A stretch of DNA of 64,000 bases from Pseudarthrobacter phenanthrenivorans (GTDB lineage Bacteria; Actinomycetota; Actinomycetes; Actinomycetales; Micrococcaceae). The translations under genes were made by a program, and so were the position numbers. The stretch lies in NCBI RefSeq assembly GCF_000813845.1, contig NZ_JWTB01000007.1, forward strand, positions 124,001-188,000, in the 5' to 3' direction. The notes below the pieces were generated by a model. It had not been told where the DNA came from and searched no databases. It saw only the letters and a program-made list of their open reading frames with translations. Of this stretch, positions 35,657-44,142 are shown piece after piece (position 1 is the stretch's first letter; each line of letters starts with the position of its first letter).

Positions 35657-37063
35657 ATGGTTGAGCTGCACGACCTCCCGGCGGTGGAGCTGCGGAACCT
35701 CCTGCGTACCGGAGAGGTGTCCGCGGTGGAGGCCGCCGCCCATTTCCTGGCCCGCATCGAACAGCGCAACCCCCTGCTGGGCGCCTTCATCACCGTCACC
35801 ACCGGGCAGGCACTGGAACAGGCGAAGGCGGCTGATGCCCGCCGCTCCCGCACAGCCGGCGGCGATCTGCCCCTGCTGCATGGCATGCCGATTGCCTTCA
35901 AGGACCTCACCGATGTGGCCGGCGTGGTGACCACCCACGGCAGTGCCGCCCTGGACCACAAGCCCGCCCCGGCGGACGCCCCGCTGGTGGCCCTCTTCAA
36001 GGACGCCGGCGTGATCTCGCTGGGCAAGACCCAGGTGCCCGAATTCGGACTGACGGCCTACAGCGAAAACCGCATCGCCCCGCCGTCGCGCAATCCGCAC
36101 GCACCCAGCAGGAGCCCGGGCGGGTCCTCCGGGGGCAGTGCAGCCGCCGTCGCGGCAGGGCTGCTCCCCTTTGCCCCGGGGACCGACGGCGGCGGATCAG
36201 TCCGCATCCCAGCTGCGGCCTGCGGACTCGTCGGGTTGAAGCCAGGCCGCGGGCTGGTGGCAGCCGGGGAGAGCGCGGGCGATCCCGCACGGCTGGTGGT
36301 GCCTGGTCCGCTCGCCCGGAACGCGGAGGACGCAGCGCTGATGATGGACGCCATGGCGCCCGGCGGCCACTACCTTGGGGCGCTTCGGCGGGAGCCGCCG
36401 CGCCTGAGGATCGGCATCACCCTGGACAGCCCCTGGTCCGGCACGTTCCCCTTCACCCCGGACCAGGAGGCCCTGGACGCGCTCCGCGCAGGCGAAAACC
36501 TCCTGGAACACGCGGGCCATACCCTTGGCGACGCCGCCATCCGTTACGACAACCGGTACCCGGACGCCTTCACCACCGCCTGGACGGCCGGGGTTGGCGC
36601 TGCCCGGATCAGCCCCGCACGCGAAGCCTCGCTGGCACCCCTCACCCGGACCTTCAGGCGGCGCGCCCAGCAACGCAGCCCGGCCAAGCTTGCCGAGTCG
36701 CTGGCATTCCTGCGCCGGTTCCAGCACGACACCCTGGCCCAGTACGGCGAGTGGGACCTGATGCTGATGCCCGCACTGGCGCAGACCCCGCGTCCGGTGG
36801 GCTGGTTCACCGGGACCGCCCACGGCAGTGAGCCTTGGCCGTCCGCCCAGTGGCCCGGAGACGCCGACGGCGACTACCGGAAGCAGTGCGAGTACGCGCC
36901 GTGGTCATCGATGGTGAACGTGTGCGGCCTGCCCGCCATCACTATTCCGGTGCACTGGACCGGCGGTTCCAGCGGCAGCGGGCTCCCCATGGGCATCCAA
37001 CTGGTGGGCCCGATGGGTTCCGAGGCCGTCCTCCTGCAGGTCGCCCACCAGCTGGGTTTCTAG
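35657..37063 (+). CDS. Amidase signature family protein
   Basis: A 468-residue amidase with the catalytic Ser-cisSer-Lys set. The lysine is in LLHGMPIAFKDLTDVAG, and the signature GGSSGGSAAAVAAGLLPFAP continues into GTDGGGSVRIPAAACGLVGL. A C-terminal substrate-pocket region follows (VCGLPAITIPVHWT). It hydrolyses an amide bond; the substrate is not evident, and lack of GatB/GatC neighbours argues against a GatA role. AGGACAGGAGG directly upstream supports ATG 35657. Its position divergent from rhodanese-pheA is probably incidental. Confidence 0.9.
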   Translation: MVELHDLPAVELRNLLRTGEVSAVEAAAHFLARIEQRNPLLGAFITVTTGQALEQAKAADARRSRTAGGDLPLLHGMPIAFKDLTDVAGVVTTHGSAALDHKPAPADAPLVALFKDAGVISLGKTQVPEFGLTAYSENRIAPPSRNPHAPSRSPGGSSGGSAAAVAAGLLPFAPGTDGGGSVRIPAAACGLVGLKPGRGLVAAGESAGDPARLVVPGPLARNAEDAALMMDAMAPGGHYLGALRREPPRLRIGITLDSPWSGTFPFTPDQEALDALRAGENLLEHAGHTLGDAAIRYDNRYPDAFTTAWTAGVGAARISPAREASLAPLTRTFRRRAQQRSPAKLAESLAFLRRFQHDTLAQYGEWDLMLMPALAQTPRPVGWFTGTAHGSEPWPSAQWPGDADGDYRKQCEYAPWSSMVNVCGLPAITIPVHWTGGSSGSGLPMGIQLVGPMGSEAVLLQVAHQLGF

Positions 37064-37195
37064 GGGCCACCCCGGTCCCCGCTGTTGACCTGAACCTAAC
37101 GGCGGCTTAACCCGGCCGTAACCTGGCTTGACCAGACTGGTAAGGCGCCATCCCGTTTCCTCCACCATCAAGTGCTCCACGAGGAGTTGTCCTGC

Positions 37196-37423
37196 ATGAA
37201 CGCTGAAACCAACGCGACCGGCGCCGAAACGGACGCAACGGCTGCCGACGGCCGCCCGGACCTAAGCAACACCAACGTCAGGGAAGACCTCGCCATGACC
37301 GGCCGGTGCGCCCTGGTCCACCTGCCCACCGGCAGGACCTGCCTGCTTCCGCTGCGCCACCAGGGTCCGTGCGACTTCCATGGCCCGCAGGAGGCCCAGG
37401 ACGTGGTGGCGGCCGGCAGCTAG
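37196..37423 (+). CDS. Small hypothetical protein with Cys/His C-terminus (75 aa)
   Basis: GAGGAG at 37181-37186 supports ATG 37196. The first 35 residues are Ala/Thr/Asp-rich and disordered. The compact C-terminal part, GRCALVHLPTGRTCLLPLRH then GPCDFHG, holds three cysteines and three histidines that could bind a metal. I do not know a named family. It is a single gene after the amidase and before the 67-residue MCYAS protein. Confidence 0.65.
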   Translation: MNAETNATGAETDATAADGRPDLSNTNVREDLAMTGRCALVHLPTGRTCLLPLRHQGPCDFHGPQEAQDVVAAGS

Positions 37424-37572
37424 CCCGAAGTAATCGCCGGCGCAGGAAATTTCCGGGCGCCAGCGTTTTTGACGTGCAGGCAGGGTCCCGGCGCAGGCGT
37501 TTGGCGCTGACTGTCGACTCCCGGAGGGATCAGGAGGACGATTAATAGGCAGTCACCATAAGGAGGTCTGTG

Positions 37573-37776
37573 ATGTGCTACGCATCGAGCAAGGACTTTG
37601 GGTGGGGCGCCAGGAAAGAAACCACGCGCCGGCCTGAAGCGGAACCGTCAACCCCTGCGGAGACGCCGGAGAAGCCGGTCAAGGCACAGGATTTCACGTT
37701 CTGGGCCTTTCCCAAGTGGCGCAGGACGCCTGCGGCACGCACCCCCTCCGCTGAACGGAGCAAGGAGAGGGTCTGA
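37573..37776 (+). CDS. Small hypothetical protein starting MCYASSKDFGW (67 aa)
   Basis: A strong AAGGAGG ends six bases before the start; GTG 37570 and ATG 37573 are both in frame and ATG is preferred. The protein has a short conserved-looking head with one cysteine, a Pro/Glu-rich middle, and an aromatic/basic patch FTFWAFPKWRR. Similar tiny proteins with an MC...KDYGW-like head seem to recur in Actinobacteria, but I know no function. A hairpin follows. Confidence 0.65.
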   Translation: MCYASSKDFGWGARKETTRRPEAEPSTPAETPEKPVKAQDFTFWAFPKWRRTPAARTPSAERSKERV

Positions 37777-37809
37777 CGCCCGGGCCGGGTAACCGGGCAG
37801 GGGTCACGG

Positions 37810-37830
37810 AGGGGTCCTGACGGGGCCCCT
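37810..37830 (+). terminator. Hairpin after the MCYASS gene
   Basis: AGGGGTCC and GGGCCCCT pair over 8 bp (one T-G wobble) around a 5-base loop, 33 bases after the stop codon. There is no T-tract. Confidence 0.55.
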
Positions 37831-37937
37831 CTGCCATGCCGGCACCGTTTCCAAACCCCGAGGTGCTGCAGCTGAGCCCGCCGCCGGCGTCGTCCGGTCG
37901 TTGTGCTGCGGCAACCAGGGCGTCTATGGTTGAACGA

Positions 37938-37949
37938 TAAGCATGCTTA
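37938..37949. promoter_or_regulatory. Perfect palindrome TAAGCATGCTTA
   Basis: TAAGCATGCTTA is a fully symmetric 12-mer ending 21 bases before the ATG of the LapA-like gene. Near copies lie upstream of PfpI (1796) and katE (25432). Confidence 0.5.
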
Positions 37950-37970
37950 GCATTCGGGAAGAGGACGACT

Positions 37971-38414
37971 ATGAGCGCAGGACAGAGTACGCCTACACCT
38001 GACAGGCAGCCGGAAACCGAACCTGGCACGGCACAGCCCACTCCCACGGCAACACCGGCGGGACGGCCTGCGGGTTATGGCAACGCGCCCTCCTACCGGG
38101 CGGATGGCCCGGAAGCCACGGGCACCGGGCCGACGGCGGGGGCTGCTCCCGAACGCAAAGTCACCCGTGCCGGGGTCATTTGGGCCGCGGTGGTGGCCGC
38201 CCTGGTCCTCTTGATCCTGCTGATCGTCTTTATCCTGCAGAACCAGGAGCTGGTGCTGGTGAAATTCCTGGGCTTTGAGGGCTCCGTCCCGCTGGGCATG
38301 GCGCTGTTCATCGCCGCCGTGACGGGCGGAGTGCTCGTAGCCGTCGCCGGCGGCGCGCGGATTCTGCAACTTCGCTCCAACGCCCACCGGGACAGGGCCG
38401 GGCAGCGCAGGTAA
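37971..38414 (+). CDS. LapA domain-containing membrane protein
   Basis: A 147-residue protein. Residues 1-60 are Pro/Thr/Gly-rich and disordered. Two membrane helices follow (VIWAAVVAALVLLILLIVFI and MALFIAAVTGGVLVAVAGGA), separated by the typical LapA link ILQNQELVLVKFLGFEGSVP. The C-terminus is a short basic tail. LapA-type proteins help assemble lipopolysaccharide in Proteobacteria; the role in Gram-positives is unknown. A TAAGCATGCTTA palindrome lies right at the promoter. Confidence 0.88.
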   Translation: MSAGQSTPTPDRQPETEPGTAQPTPTATPAGRPAGYGNAPSYRADGPEATGTGPTAGAAPERKVTRAGVIWAAVVAALVLLILLIVFILQNQELVLVKFLGFEGSVPLGMALFIAAVTGGVLVAVAGGARILQLRSNAHRDRAGQRR

Positions 38415-38452
38415 CCGCGGCTGCCAGGCCGGCGCGGGAAAGGCTGGCGACA

Positions 38453-39034
38453 ATGGGCAAGGTTGTGGTGGCCAACCACATGACGCTCGACGGCGTGATG
38501 CAGGGACCCGGCCGGCCCGACGAGGATACCCGCGGCGGCTTCAGCCACGGCGGTTGGGCTGTTCCCTATGCAGACCAGGCCACCGTCCACAAGATGGGCG
38601 AACGGATGGGCCCGGACCACGCCTTCCTGTTCGGACACCGCACTTACCGGCAGTTGCTGGAGTCCTGGAACCGGCAGGGCGGCCCCTTCAAGGACGCCCT
38701 GCTCAATACGCCCAGGTACGTCGCATCGAGGAATCCGGAAACCCACCTCGAGTGGCCCCATTCAACCCTCCTGCACGGTGACGTTGCCGCCGCCGTACAG
38801 GAACTGCGGGCAGGCACCAGCTCAAACCTGGTGGTCATGGGCAGCGGGGAGCTGATCCGCTCCCTCATGTCCGCCGGCCAGATCGACGAGTACCTGCTCA
38901 TGATCCATCCCGTCGTCCTGGGCACGGGCCACCAACTTTTCGCCGGCGGCAGCCGCGCTGCGCTGCGGCTGGTGGAAGCGGAACCTACTGCCACCGGCGT
39001 CATCGTGGCCCTCTACACCCCCGACCGCCGGTAA
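38453..39034 (+). CDS. Dihydrofolate reductase/RibD C-terminal family protein
   Basis: A 193-residue reductase-fold protein opening MGKVVVANHMTLDGVMQGPG, typical of the YyaP/RibD-C group. HAFLFGHRTYRQLL and LVVMGSGELIRSLM follow, and then DEYLLMIHPVVLGTGHQLF near the end. It would bind NADPH. True folate or riboflavin function is not implied; the group is of uncertain substrate. It lies 38 bp after the LapA-like gene, so co-transcription is possible. Confidence 0.88.
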   Translation: MGKVVVANHMTLDGVMQGPGRPDEDTRGGFSHGGWAVPYADQATVHKMGERMGPDHAFLFGHRTYRQLLESWNRQGGPFKDALLNTPRYVASRNPETHLEWPHSTLLHGDVAAAVQELRAGTSSNLVVMGSGELIRSLMSAGQIDEYLLMIHPVVLGTGHQLFAGGSRAALRLVEAEPTATGVIVALYTPDRR

Positions 39035-39126
39035 GGGACAGCGCGAGCGGCCCAAACCGCCGTCGAGCGCATGCCCCACGCCGTGCCGCGCCCGTGCCGC
39101 GGTTCGCCCCGGCCAGGCCGGACCTG

Positions 39127-40647
39127 TCAGCGGGCTCCCAGGGTGGCGAACTTGCGGGCCCGTGCTGCCACGAGATCCGGCACGGGAGTGGACGCCACGG
39201 CGCCCAGTTCATATTCGATCGCCCTGGCCATCCGGGTGCAGAACTCGCGGGGCTCCAGTGAAGCATCCCCGCGCTCGTCCACAATGTGGTCCACCAGGCC
39301 GTTGGCGTGCAGGGCGGACACGTTGACCCCCTGGGCCTGCGCCATTGCGGGCGCGAAAGCGGTGGTCCGGTGCACGATGGCACTGGCCCCCTCCGGCGGC
39401 AGGGGCGAAAGCCAGCTGTGCTGGGCGGCGATGGTCCGGTCCGCCGGCAGCAGCGCCAGCGCCCCGCCACCGGCACCCTGGCCCAGCAGCACCGAGACCG
39501 ACGGCGATTGCAGCCCGATCAGTTCGTGCAGCGACCTGGCGATCTCCCCTGCAAGGCCGCCTTCCTCCGCTTCCTGCGAGAGCGCCGCACCGGCAGTGTC
39601 GATGACGGTGAGCAGGGGAAGCCGCAGTTCCTCCGCGAGCTTCATCCCGCGGCGGGCCTCGCGCAGCGATCCGGGCCCCATCCCGGCCGCGTCCCTCCGG
39701 AGCGGACGGGCGTGGCCCAGCACAATGCAGGACTGGCCTCCGAAACGTGCCAGCGCGAGCAGCAGCCCCGGATCCTTTTCCCCCTGGCCCGTGCCGTTGA
39801 GGGGCAGCGCGTCGGTGGCGCCGAACTTCAGCAGTTGGCGCAGGTCGGGCCGACGCGGCCGGCGGGAAAGCTCGATGGACGTCCAGGCATCAACCGTTGA
39901 CGGCCGGATGCCCAGGGTTTCGGGGGGAGCCGGCCGCACCTGGCCGGCCACGGGATCCCCCGGGGACAGCATGGCGAGTGCCCGGCCCACCAGGTCGGCA
40001 AGATCGCCCGGTTCCACCACCCCGTCGATCAATCCCTTGTGGAAGAGGTTCTCCGCCACCTGGACGTTCGCCGGGAACGGCTGGCCGTAGAGTGCCTCGT
40101 ACACCCTGGGGCCCAGGAAACCCAGCAGGGCACCGGGCTCGGCCACGTTGATGTGTCCCAGGGATCCCCAGGACGCCATGACGCCCCCGGTGGTGGGGTG
40201 CCGGAGGTAGACAAGGTAGGGAAGGCCGGCCTGGCGGTGGGCACGGACAGCGCCGGTGATTTTGACCATGGACAGGAATGCAAGCGTCCCTTCCTGCATG
40301 CGGGTTCCGCCGGAGGCGGGGCCGGCCAGCAGGGGAAGCCCCTCAGCCGTGGCACGTTCGACGGCGGCAACAATCCTTTCCGCCGCCGCGTGGCCGATCG
40401 ACCCGGCCAGGAAGGAGAATTCGCTGACGATCAGTGCCACCCGGCGGCCGCGGATGAGGCCGGCGCCGGTGAGCACGGATTCGTCGGCGCCGCTGCGCTC
40501 CCGGGCGCGGGCCAGGTCCTGCGCGTACTCCGCGGACAGGTCCGGCTGCTGCGGTTCCGTGTCCCAGGAAACGAAGGAGCCGGGGTCCACCACCGCGCCC
40601 AGCAGTTCGGCTGCGTTCATGTGCCGTACCTTTTCCGCCGTCGCCAT
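39127..40647 (-). CDS. Fused AccD/AccA-type carboxyltransferase, candidate biotin-independent decarboxylase
   Basis: A 506-residue crotonase-fold fusion. Residues about 60-270 are AccD-like (PLLAGPASGGTRMQEGTLAF, then TTGGVMASWGSLG). About 290-490 are AccA-like (LREARRGMKLAEELRLPLLT, then GQGAGGGALALLPAD). The N-terminus has no cysteine, so the AccD zinc ribbon is absent. No biotin carboxylase or biotin carrier lies nearby. The two bases between the CoA-transferase stop and this ATG mean tight coupling. With a MatC carrier and CoA-transferase in the operon, I infer a malonyl-CoA (or similar) decarboxylase comparable in principle to the MdcD/MdcE pair; a true acetyl-CoA carboxylase subunit is the alternative. 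Confidence 0.75.
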   Translation of the reverse strand: MATAEKVRHMNAAELLGAVVDPGSFVSWDTEPQQPDLSAEYAQDLARARERSGADESVLTGAGLIRGRRVALIVSEFSFLAGSIGHAAAERIVAAVERATAEGLPLLAGPASGGTRMQEGTLAFLSMVKITGAVRAHRQAGLPYLVYLRHPTTGGVMASWGSLGHINVAEPGALLGFLGPRVYEALYGQPFPANVQVAENLFHKGLIDGVVEPGDLADLVGRALAMLSPGDPVAGQVRPAPPETLGIRPSTVDAWTSIELSRRPRRPDLRQLLKFGATDALPLNGTGQGEKDPGLLLALARFGGQSCIVLGHARPLRRDAAGMGPGSLREARRGMKLAEELRLPLLTVIDTAGAALSQEAEEGGLAGEIARSLHELIGLQSPSVSVLLGQGAGGGALALLPADRTIAAQHSWLSPLPPEGASAIVHRTTAFAPAMAQAQGVNVSALHANGLVDHIVDERGDASLEPREFCTRMARAIEYELGAVASTPVPDLVAARARKFATLGAR

Positions 40648-40649
40648 GC

Positions 40650-41861
40650 CTACTTCGCCCCGGCTGCGGCAGAGGCCAGGCCCAGCCATTCCCGAATCGC
40701 CGGCCCGTCCTCGTCGAGCAAAGGCGGCGCGTCGTGTTCGGTGCGGGTGGTTTCGGCCGTGTCCCCCGGTGCGAAGAACCGCAGCGGCGGCCCGGGCAGG
40801 CTCACCTTGCCAAGGAGTGGATGCTGCACGTCCACCACCAGGCCCTGGGACGCCACCTGCTCCCAGGCGTACACCTCATCCAGGGAGCGGACCTTCCCTG
40901 CCGGGATCCCGGCGTCGTTCAGTTTGTCCAGCAGCTCCGCCGCGCCGTAGCCGGCAAAGACGCGTTCGACGGCGGCAACCACCCCGGCGCGGTTCCGCAC
41001 CCTTTCGGCGTTGCTGGCAAAGCCCGGGGCGGCCGGGTCCAGGCCGAAGGCGGAGGCGAACGTGTGCCAGAGCTTCTCGCTGCCGACGCTGATCTGGACG
41101 CTCCCGTCCCTGCAGTTGAACAGGCCGTAGGGGGCGATGGAGGGGTGGTGGTTGCCCTGGGCGCGCGGCACCTCGCCGGCGATCGTGGTCCTGGTGCCCT
41201 GGAAGGCATGCACCCCGATCAGCGATGCCAGCAGGGAGGTGCGCACCACCTGGCCCCGGCCCGTGCTGTTCCGCTCGACCAGGGCCGCCAGGACGCCAAC
41301 CGCCCCGTTCATGCCGGAGAGCAGGTCGGCGATGGGGACGCCCACGCGCTGGGGGTCGTCCGGCCCGGAACCGGTCAGGGACATGAGGCCGGCTTCGCCC
41401 TGGAGGATCTGGTCGTAGCCGCTGCGCTGGGATTCGGGTCCGTCGTGGCCAAAGCCGGTGATGGACAGGATCACCAGCCGGGGGTTGAGCGCGTGCATGG
41501 CGGCCGTGGAGAAGCCCAGCCTGTCCATCACGCCGGGCCGGAAGTTCTCGATCACCACGTCTGCCCGCTCCAGCAAGCCGCGGAGCACCGCCTGGCCGTC
41601 GCCGTTCTTCAGGTCCAGGCTGATGGACTCCTTATTGCGGTTGCAGGACATGAAGTAGGTGGACTGCAGGTCGTCTTCGGGACCGACGAACGGCGGGCCC
41701 CAGCCGCGGGTGTCATCCCCGGTGCCGGGGCTCTCCACTTTGATGACGCGGGCGCCAAGGTCCGCCAGCATCATGCCGGCGTGCGGTCCGGCCAGTGCCC
41801 GGCTGAGGTCGACCACGAGGTGTCCGGCCAGGGGGCCTCGGGTGGTTTCAGTTGTGCTCAT
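40650..41861 (-). CDS. Class III (CaiB/BaiF) CoA-transferase
   Basis: A 403-residue protein with the family opening GPLAGHLVVDLSRALAGPHA and the segment VVIENFRPGVMDRLG. The catalytic aspartate lies within SGYDQILQGEAGLMSLTG, near residue 150. Such enzymes move CoA between carboxylic acids. ATG 41861 starts at the conserved head; the frame is open further upstream into the carrier gene but without homology. Between a MatC-like carrier and an AccDA-like gene, it probably activates malonate or a related diacid; the acceptor and donor are inferred. Confidence 0.88.
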   Translation of the reverse strand: MSTTETTRGPLAGHLVVDLSRALAGPHAGMMLADLGARVIKVESPGTGDDTRGWGPPFVGPEDDLQSTYFMSCNRNKESISLDLKNGDGQAVLRGLLERADVVIENFRPGVMDRLGFSTAAMHALNPRLVILSITGFGHDGPESQRSGYDQILQGEAGLMSLTGSGPDDPQRVGVPIADLLSGMNGAVGVLAALVERNSTGRGQVVRTSLLASLIGVHAFQGTRTTIAGEVPRAQGNHHPSIAPYGLFNCRDGSVQISVGSEKLWHTFASAFGLDPAAPGFASNAERVRNRAGVVAAVERVFAGYGAAELLDKLNDAGIPAGKVRSLDEVYAWEQVASQGLVVDVQHPLLGKVSLPGPPLRFFAPGDTAETTRTEHDAPPLLDEDGPAIREWLGLASAAAGAK

Positions 41862-41911
41862 GTGCTGGGTTTTCCTTTCTGAAGTGCGTGCGCCGGCCGG
41901 TCCGTTGGCGG

Positions 41912-43279
41912 CTACAGCCAGCCGGGGACCACCAGCGCCAGCCAGGCCAGGACGGGTCCTGCCACGATGACGATTCCGCTGTAGCCGAGGATCTGCTTGT
42001 AGAACCGGTCCTTGTCCACGCCCTCCGGCGCGTTGGCCAGGACCAGGGCGCCGTTGGTGGAGAAGGGCGAAACGTCCACGATGGTGGCTGAAACGGCGAG
42101 GGCGCAGATGACACCGACGGCACCGATCTCGCCCGTGGAGAGGAACGGCACGGCGAGCGGGATGAGTGCGGCCAGGATGGCCGTGGACGATGCGAAGGCG
42201 GACACCACGGCGCCGATGAAGCAAATGATGAGTGCGGCCAGGAGCGGCATGCCCATTCCGGCGACGCCGCCGGAGACGAATTCGATGGTGCCGGCTTCCT
42301 CCAGCACGCCGACGAAGGTCAGCATGCCGCAGATCAGCAGCACGGTGGACCAGCTGATCTTGTTGATGGCGCCTTTTTGGGCTGCGGGTGAGACCAGGGC
42401 CAGGACTATGGCGATGGTGATGGAAACGAATCCGACGTCCATCTTGAAGCCGAGGGCCACGACGGCCAGCACGATCAGGCCGGCAATGGTGACGAGCTGC
42501 GGAATCCGCTCCCTGCGCTCCTTGGTGGCGGCAACGCCGTCACCTGCGGGGTCGCGGGGCCCGTACATGCCGGATCCGAATCCCTTGAAGGGAACGTCCG
42601 CGCCGGCCTTGGCGCCGACACTGACTGCCATGCGCGCCTCCGCTGCCTGTTCCACGAACTGGCCCACCCGAGAGGACAGGAGGTTCCTGCCGCCCAGGAC
42701 GACGAAGAGGACCAGCGCGATGACCAGGTTGAAGACCAGGCTCGAGAGGAACAGCGCCGTGGGGCTGAAGGCGAGGTCGGTCTTGGCCAGGATGCCGTTG
42801 ACAGTGACGCCGTAGACAGCGATGGGCGAGAAGCCGCCGGCCTGGGCGCCATGGATGACCATCATGCCCATCAGGAGCGGGCTGATCTTGTACTTGCCCG
42901 CAAAGCTCAGGGCGATGGGGGCAATGATGGCGACGGCGGCGGGAGAGAGCGCGCCCACGGCCGTGATGACGGCGGTGATCGCGAACATGACCCATGGGAT
43001 CAGGGCGACGCGGCTGCCCACCAACTTGACGGCACCGCGCACCAGGAGGTCGATGGTGCCGTTGTTCTGGGCGATGGCGAACAGATACGTGACGCCCACG
43101 ATGGTCAGGAAGAGGCCGCCGGGAAAGTTGGCCAGAATCTCGTTGGTGGACATGCCCAGCACCACGGAGCCGAGCAGGAAGGCACCGACGAACGCGAGGG
43201 CACCCATATTGAGGGGCAGGACGGTGGCGAGCAGGAACATCGCCGCCAGGATGATGATCGACAAGACAGGAGCGGACAT
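41912..43279 (-). CDS. matC: MatC-type dicarboxylate (malonate) carrier
   Basis: A 455-residue membrane protein with about 11-12 hydrophobic segments. The N-terminal half matches the MatC_N family closely: LPLNMGALAFVGAFLLGSVV, then FPGGLFLTIVGVTYLFAIAQ, then GMMVIHGAQAGGFSPIAVYG. The C-terminal half has the ion-transporter-like repeats SAFASSTAILAALIPLAVPF and DVSPFSTNGALVLANAP. Rhizobial MatC imports malonate. It is the first gene of a three-gene leftward operon and is divergent from a FadR-type regulator, as in mat loci. The specificity is inferred. Confidence 0.85.
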   Translation of the reverse strand: MSAPVLSIIILAAMFLLATVLPLNMGALAFVGAFLLGSVVLGMSTNEILANFPGGLFLTIVGVTYLFAIAQNNGTIDLLVRGAVKLVGSRVALIPWVMFAITAVITAVGALSPAAVAIIAPIALSFAGKYKISPLLMGMMVIHGAQAGGFSPIAVYGVTVNGILAKTDLAFSPTALFLSSLVFNLVIALVLFVVLGGRNLLSSRVGQFVEQAAEARMAVSVGAKAGADVPFKGFGSGMYGPRDPAGDGVAATKERRERIPQLVTIAGLIVLAVVALGFKMDVGFVSITIAIVLALVSPAAQKGAINKISWSTVLLICGMLTFVGVLEEAGTIEFVSGGVAGMGMPLLAALIICFIGAVVSAFASSTAILAALIPLAVPFLSTGEIGAVGVICALAVSATIVDVSPFSTNGALVLANAPEGVDKDRFYKQILGYSGIVIVAGPVLAWLALVVPGWL

Positions 43280-43341
43280 CGTTGGTCCTCCGTTGGGGGA
43301 AAGAATGTGACGTGAGTTACTGGCTCACTGGACTAGCCTCT

Positions 43342-43370
43342 TAGACAGTGAGTCTATCTGTCAATAGAAC
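43342..43370 (+). promoter_or_regulatory. Promoter of the GntR gene with GACAG-N9-CTGTC operator
   Basis: TAGACA (43342-43347, five of six to the minus-35 consensus) and TAGAAC (43365-43370) are 17 bp apart. An inverted repeat GACAG (43344-43348)/CTGTC (43358-43362) sits between them, which would suit autorepression. On the other strand TTGACA (43364-43359) could be the minus-35 of the matC operon. A second inverted repeat, GTGAG/CTCAC, lies at 43312-43328. Confidence 0.55.
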
Positions 43371-43412
43371 GAGGGAGTATTCTGGACAGGGACAACCCCA
43401 AGGGAGGGCTTT

Positions 43413-44111
43413 GTGGAGAAGACTGCACGGATGGGCCTGGAACGCGTCACGCGGCCACGGCTCTACGAACAGCTGGTGGAGCAGATCCTCGCCTACATCG
43501 AGTCGGCCCAGCTGCGTCCCGGCGACCTCCTGCCCGCGGAGCGCGACCTTGCCGAGCGGCTGGGAGTTTCCCGCGCTACCCTCGCCCAGGCCCTGGTGGC
43601 CTTGGAAGTACTGGGGGTCATTGACGTGCAGCATGGCACCGGGGCTGTCCTGGCCCGCCGTCCAAGCGTGGCCTCGGTGATCAAGGGCCTGCGCGAACAC
43701 CAGAGCCGGCTGCCGGAAATCGTGGAGGCACGCAGCACGCTCGAAGTGAAGTTGGCGGCACTGGCGGCCGAGCGGCGGACGGAGGAGGACCTCGCCGCCA
43801 TCGACAATGCGCTGGACGTCATGGCGCAGGAAATCAACGACGGCGACCGCGGCACGCATGGCGACGAACTGTTCCACCAGGCCATCACCGCCGCGGCGCA
43901 TTCCTCGGTCCTGGCGCAACTGATGGCCTTTATCGCGGAGATGATCCTGGAGACCCGGATGGAGTCCCTGGGCCAGCCCGGGCGGCCCGAGCAGTCACTG
44001 GCGTCCCACCGGAAAATCACCGATGCCATCAGGGCGCAGGATCCGCGGGCCGCCGCCGACGCCATGCTGGCCCACATCGAGCTGGTCTCGGACGTGGAAC
44101 TGCTCCGCTAG
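43413..44111 (+). CDS. GntR family regulator, FadR/FCD type (MatR-like)
   Basis: A 232-residue regulator starting at GTG with AAGGGAGG upstream. The winged helix reads RLYEQLVEQILAYIESAQLR, then LPAERDLAERLGVSRATLAQ. A FadR C-terminal (FCD) all-helical domain follows (VEARSTLEVKLAALAAE, GDELFHQAITAAAHS) that binds a small carboxylic acid through metal-linked histidines. It is divergent from the matC operon across a 133-bp region with two inverted repeats. A role as the malonate-responsive repressor is inferred from position and from rhizobial MatR. Confidence 0.92.
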   Translation: MEKTARMGLERVTRPRLYEQLVEQILAYIESAQLRPGDLLPAERDLAERLGVSRATLAQALVALEVLGVIDVQHGTGAVLARRPSVASVIKGLREHQSRLPEIVEARSTLEVKLAALAAERRTEEDLAAIDNALDVMAQEINDGDRGTHGDELFHQAITAAAHSSVLAQLMAFIAEMILETRMESLGQPGRPEQSLASHRKITDAIRAQDPRAAADAMLAHIELVSDVELLR

Positions 44112-44117
44112 CAGCAG

Positions 44118-44142
44118 GCCGCCCGGGACTCCAGGGTGCGGC
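44118..44142. terminator. Imperfect hairpin between gntR and DUF4190 gene
   Basis: GCCGC(CC) and (GG)GTGCGGC can pair with a bulged T around a 9-base loop between the convergent stop codons. This is a modest two-way terminator candidate. Confidence 0.4.

Noticed and set aside
35657-37063. GatA subunit of the amidotransferase
   Set aside because: The amidase signature fits, but there is no gatB or gatC beside it and the C-terminal region looks like a general amidase.
39127-40647. Standard acetyl-CoA carboxylase subunit
   Set aside because: Not excluded, but not preferred: there is no zinc ribbon and no accB/accC nearby, and the operon partners are a dicarboxylate carrier and a CoA-transferase.
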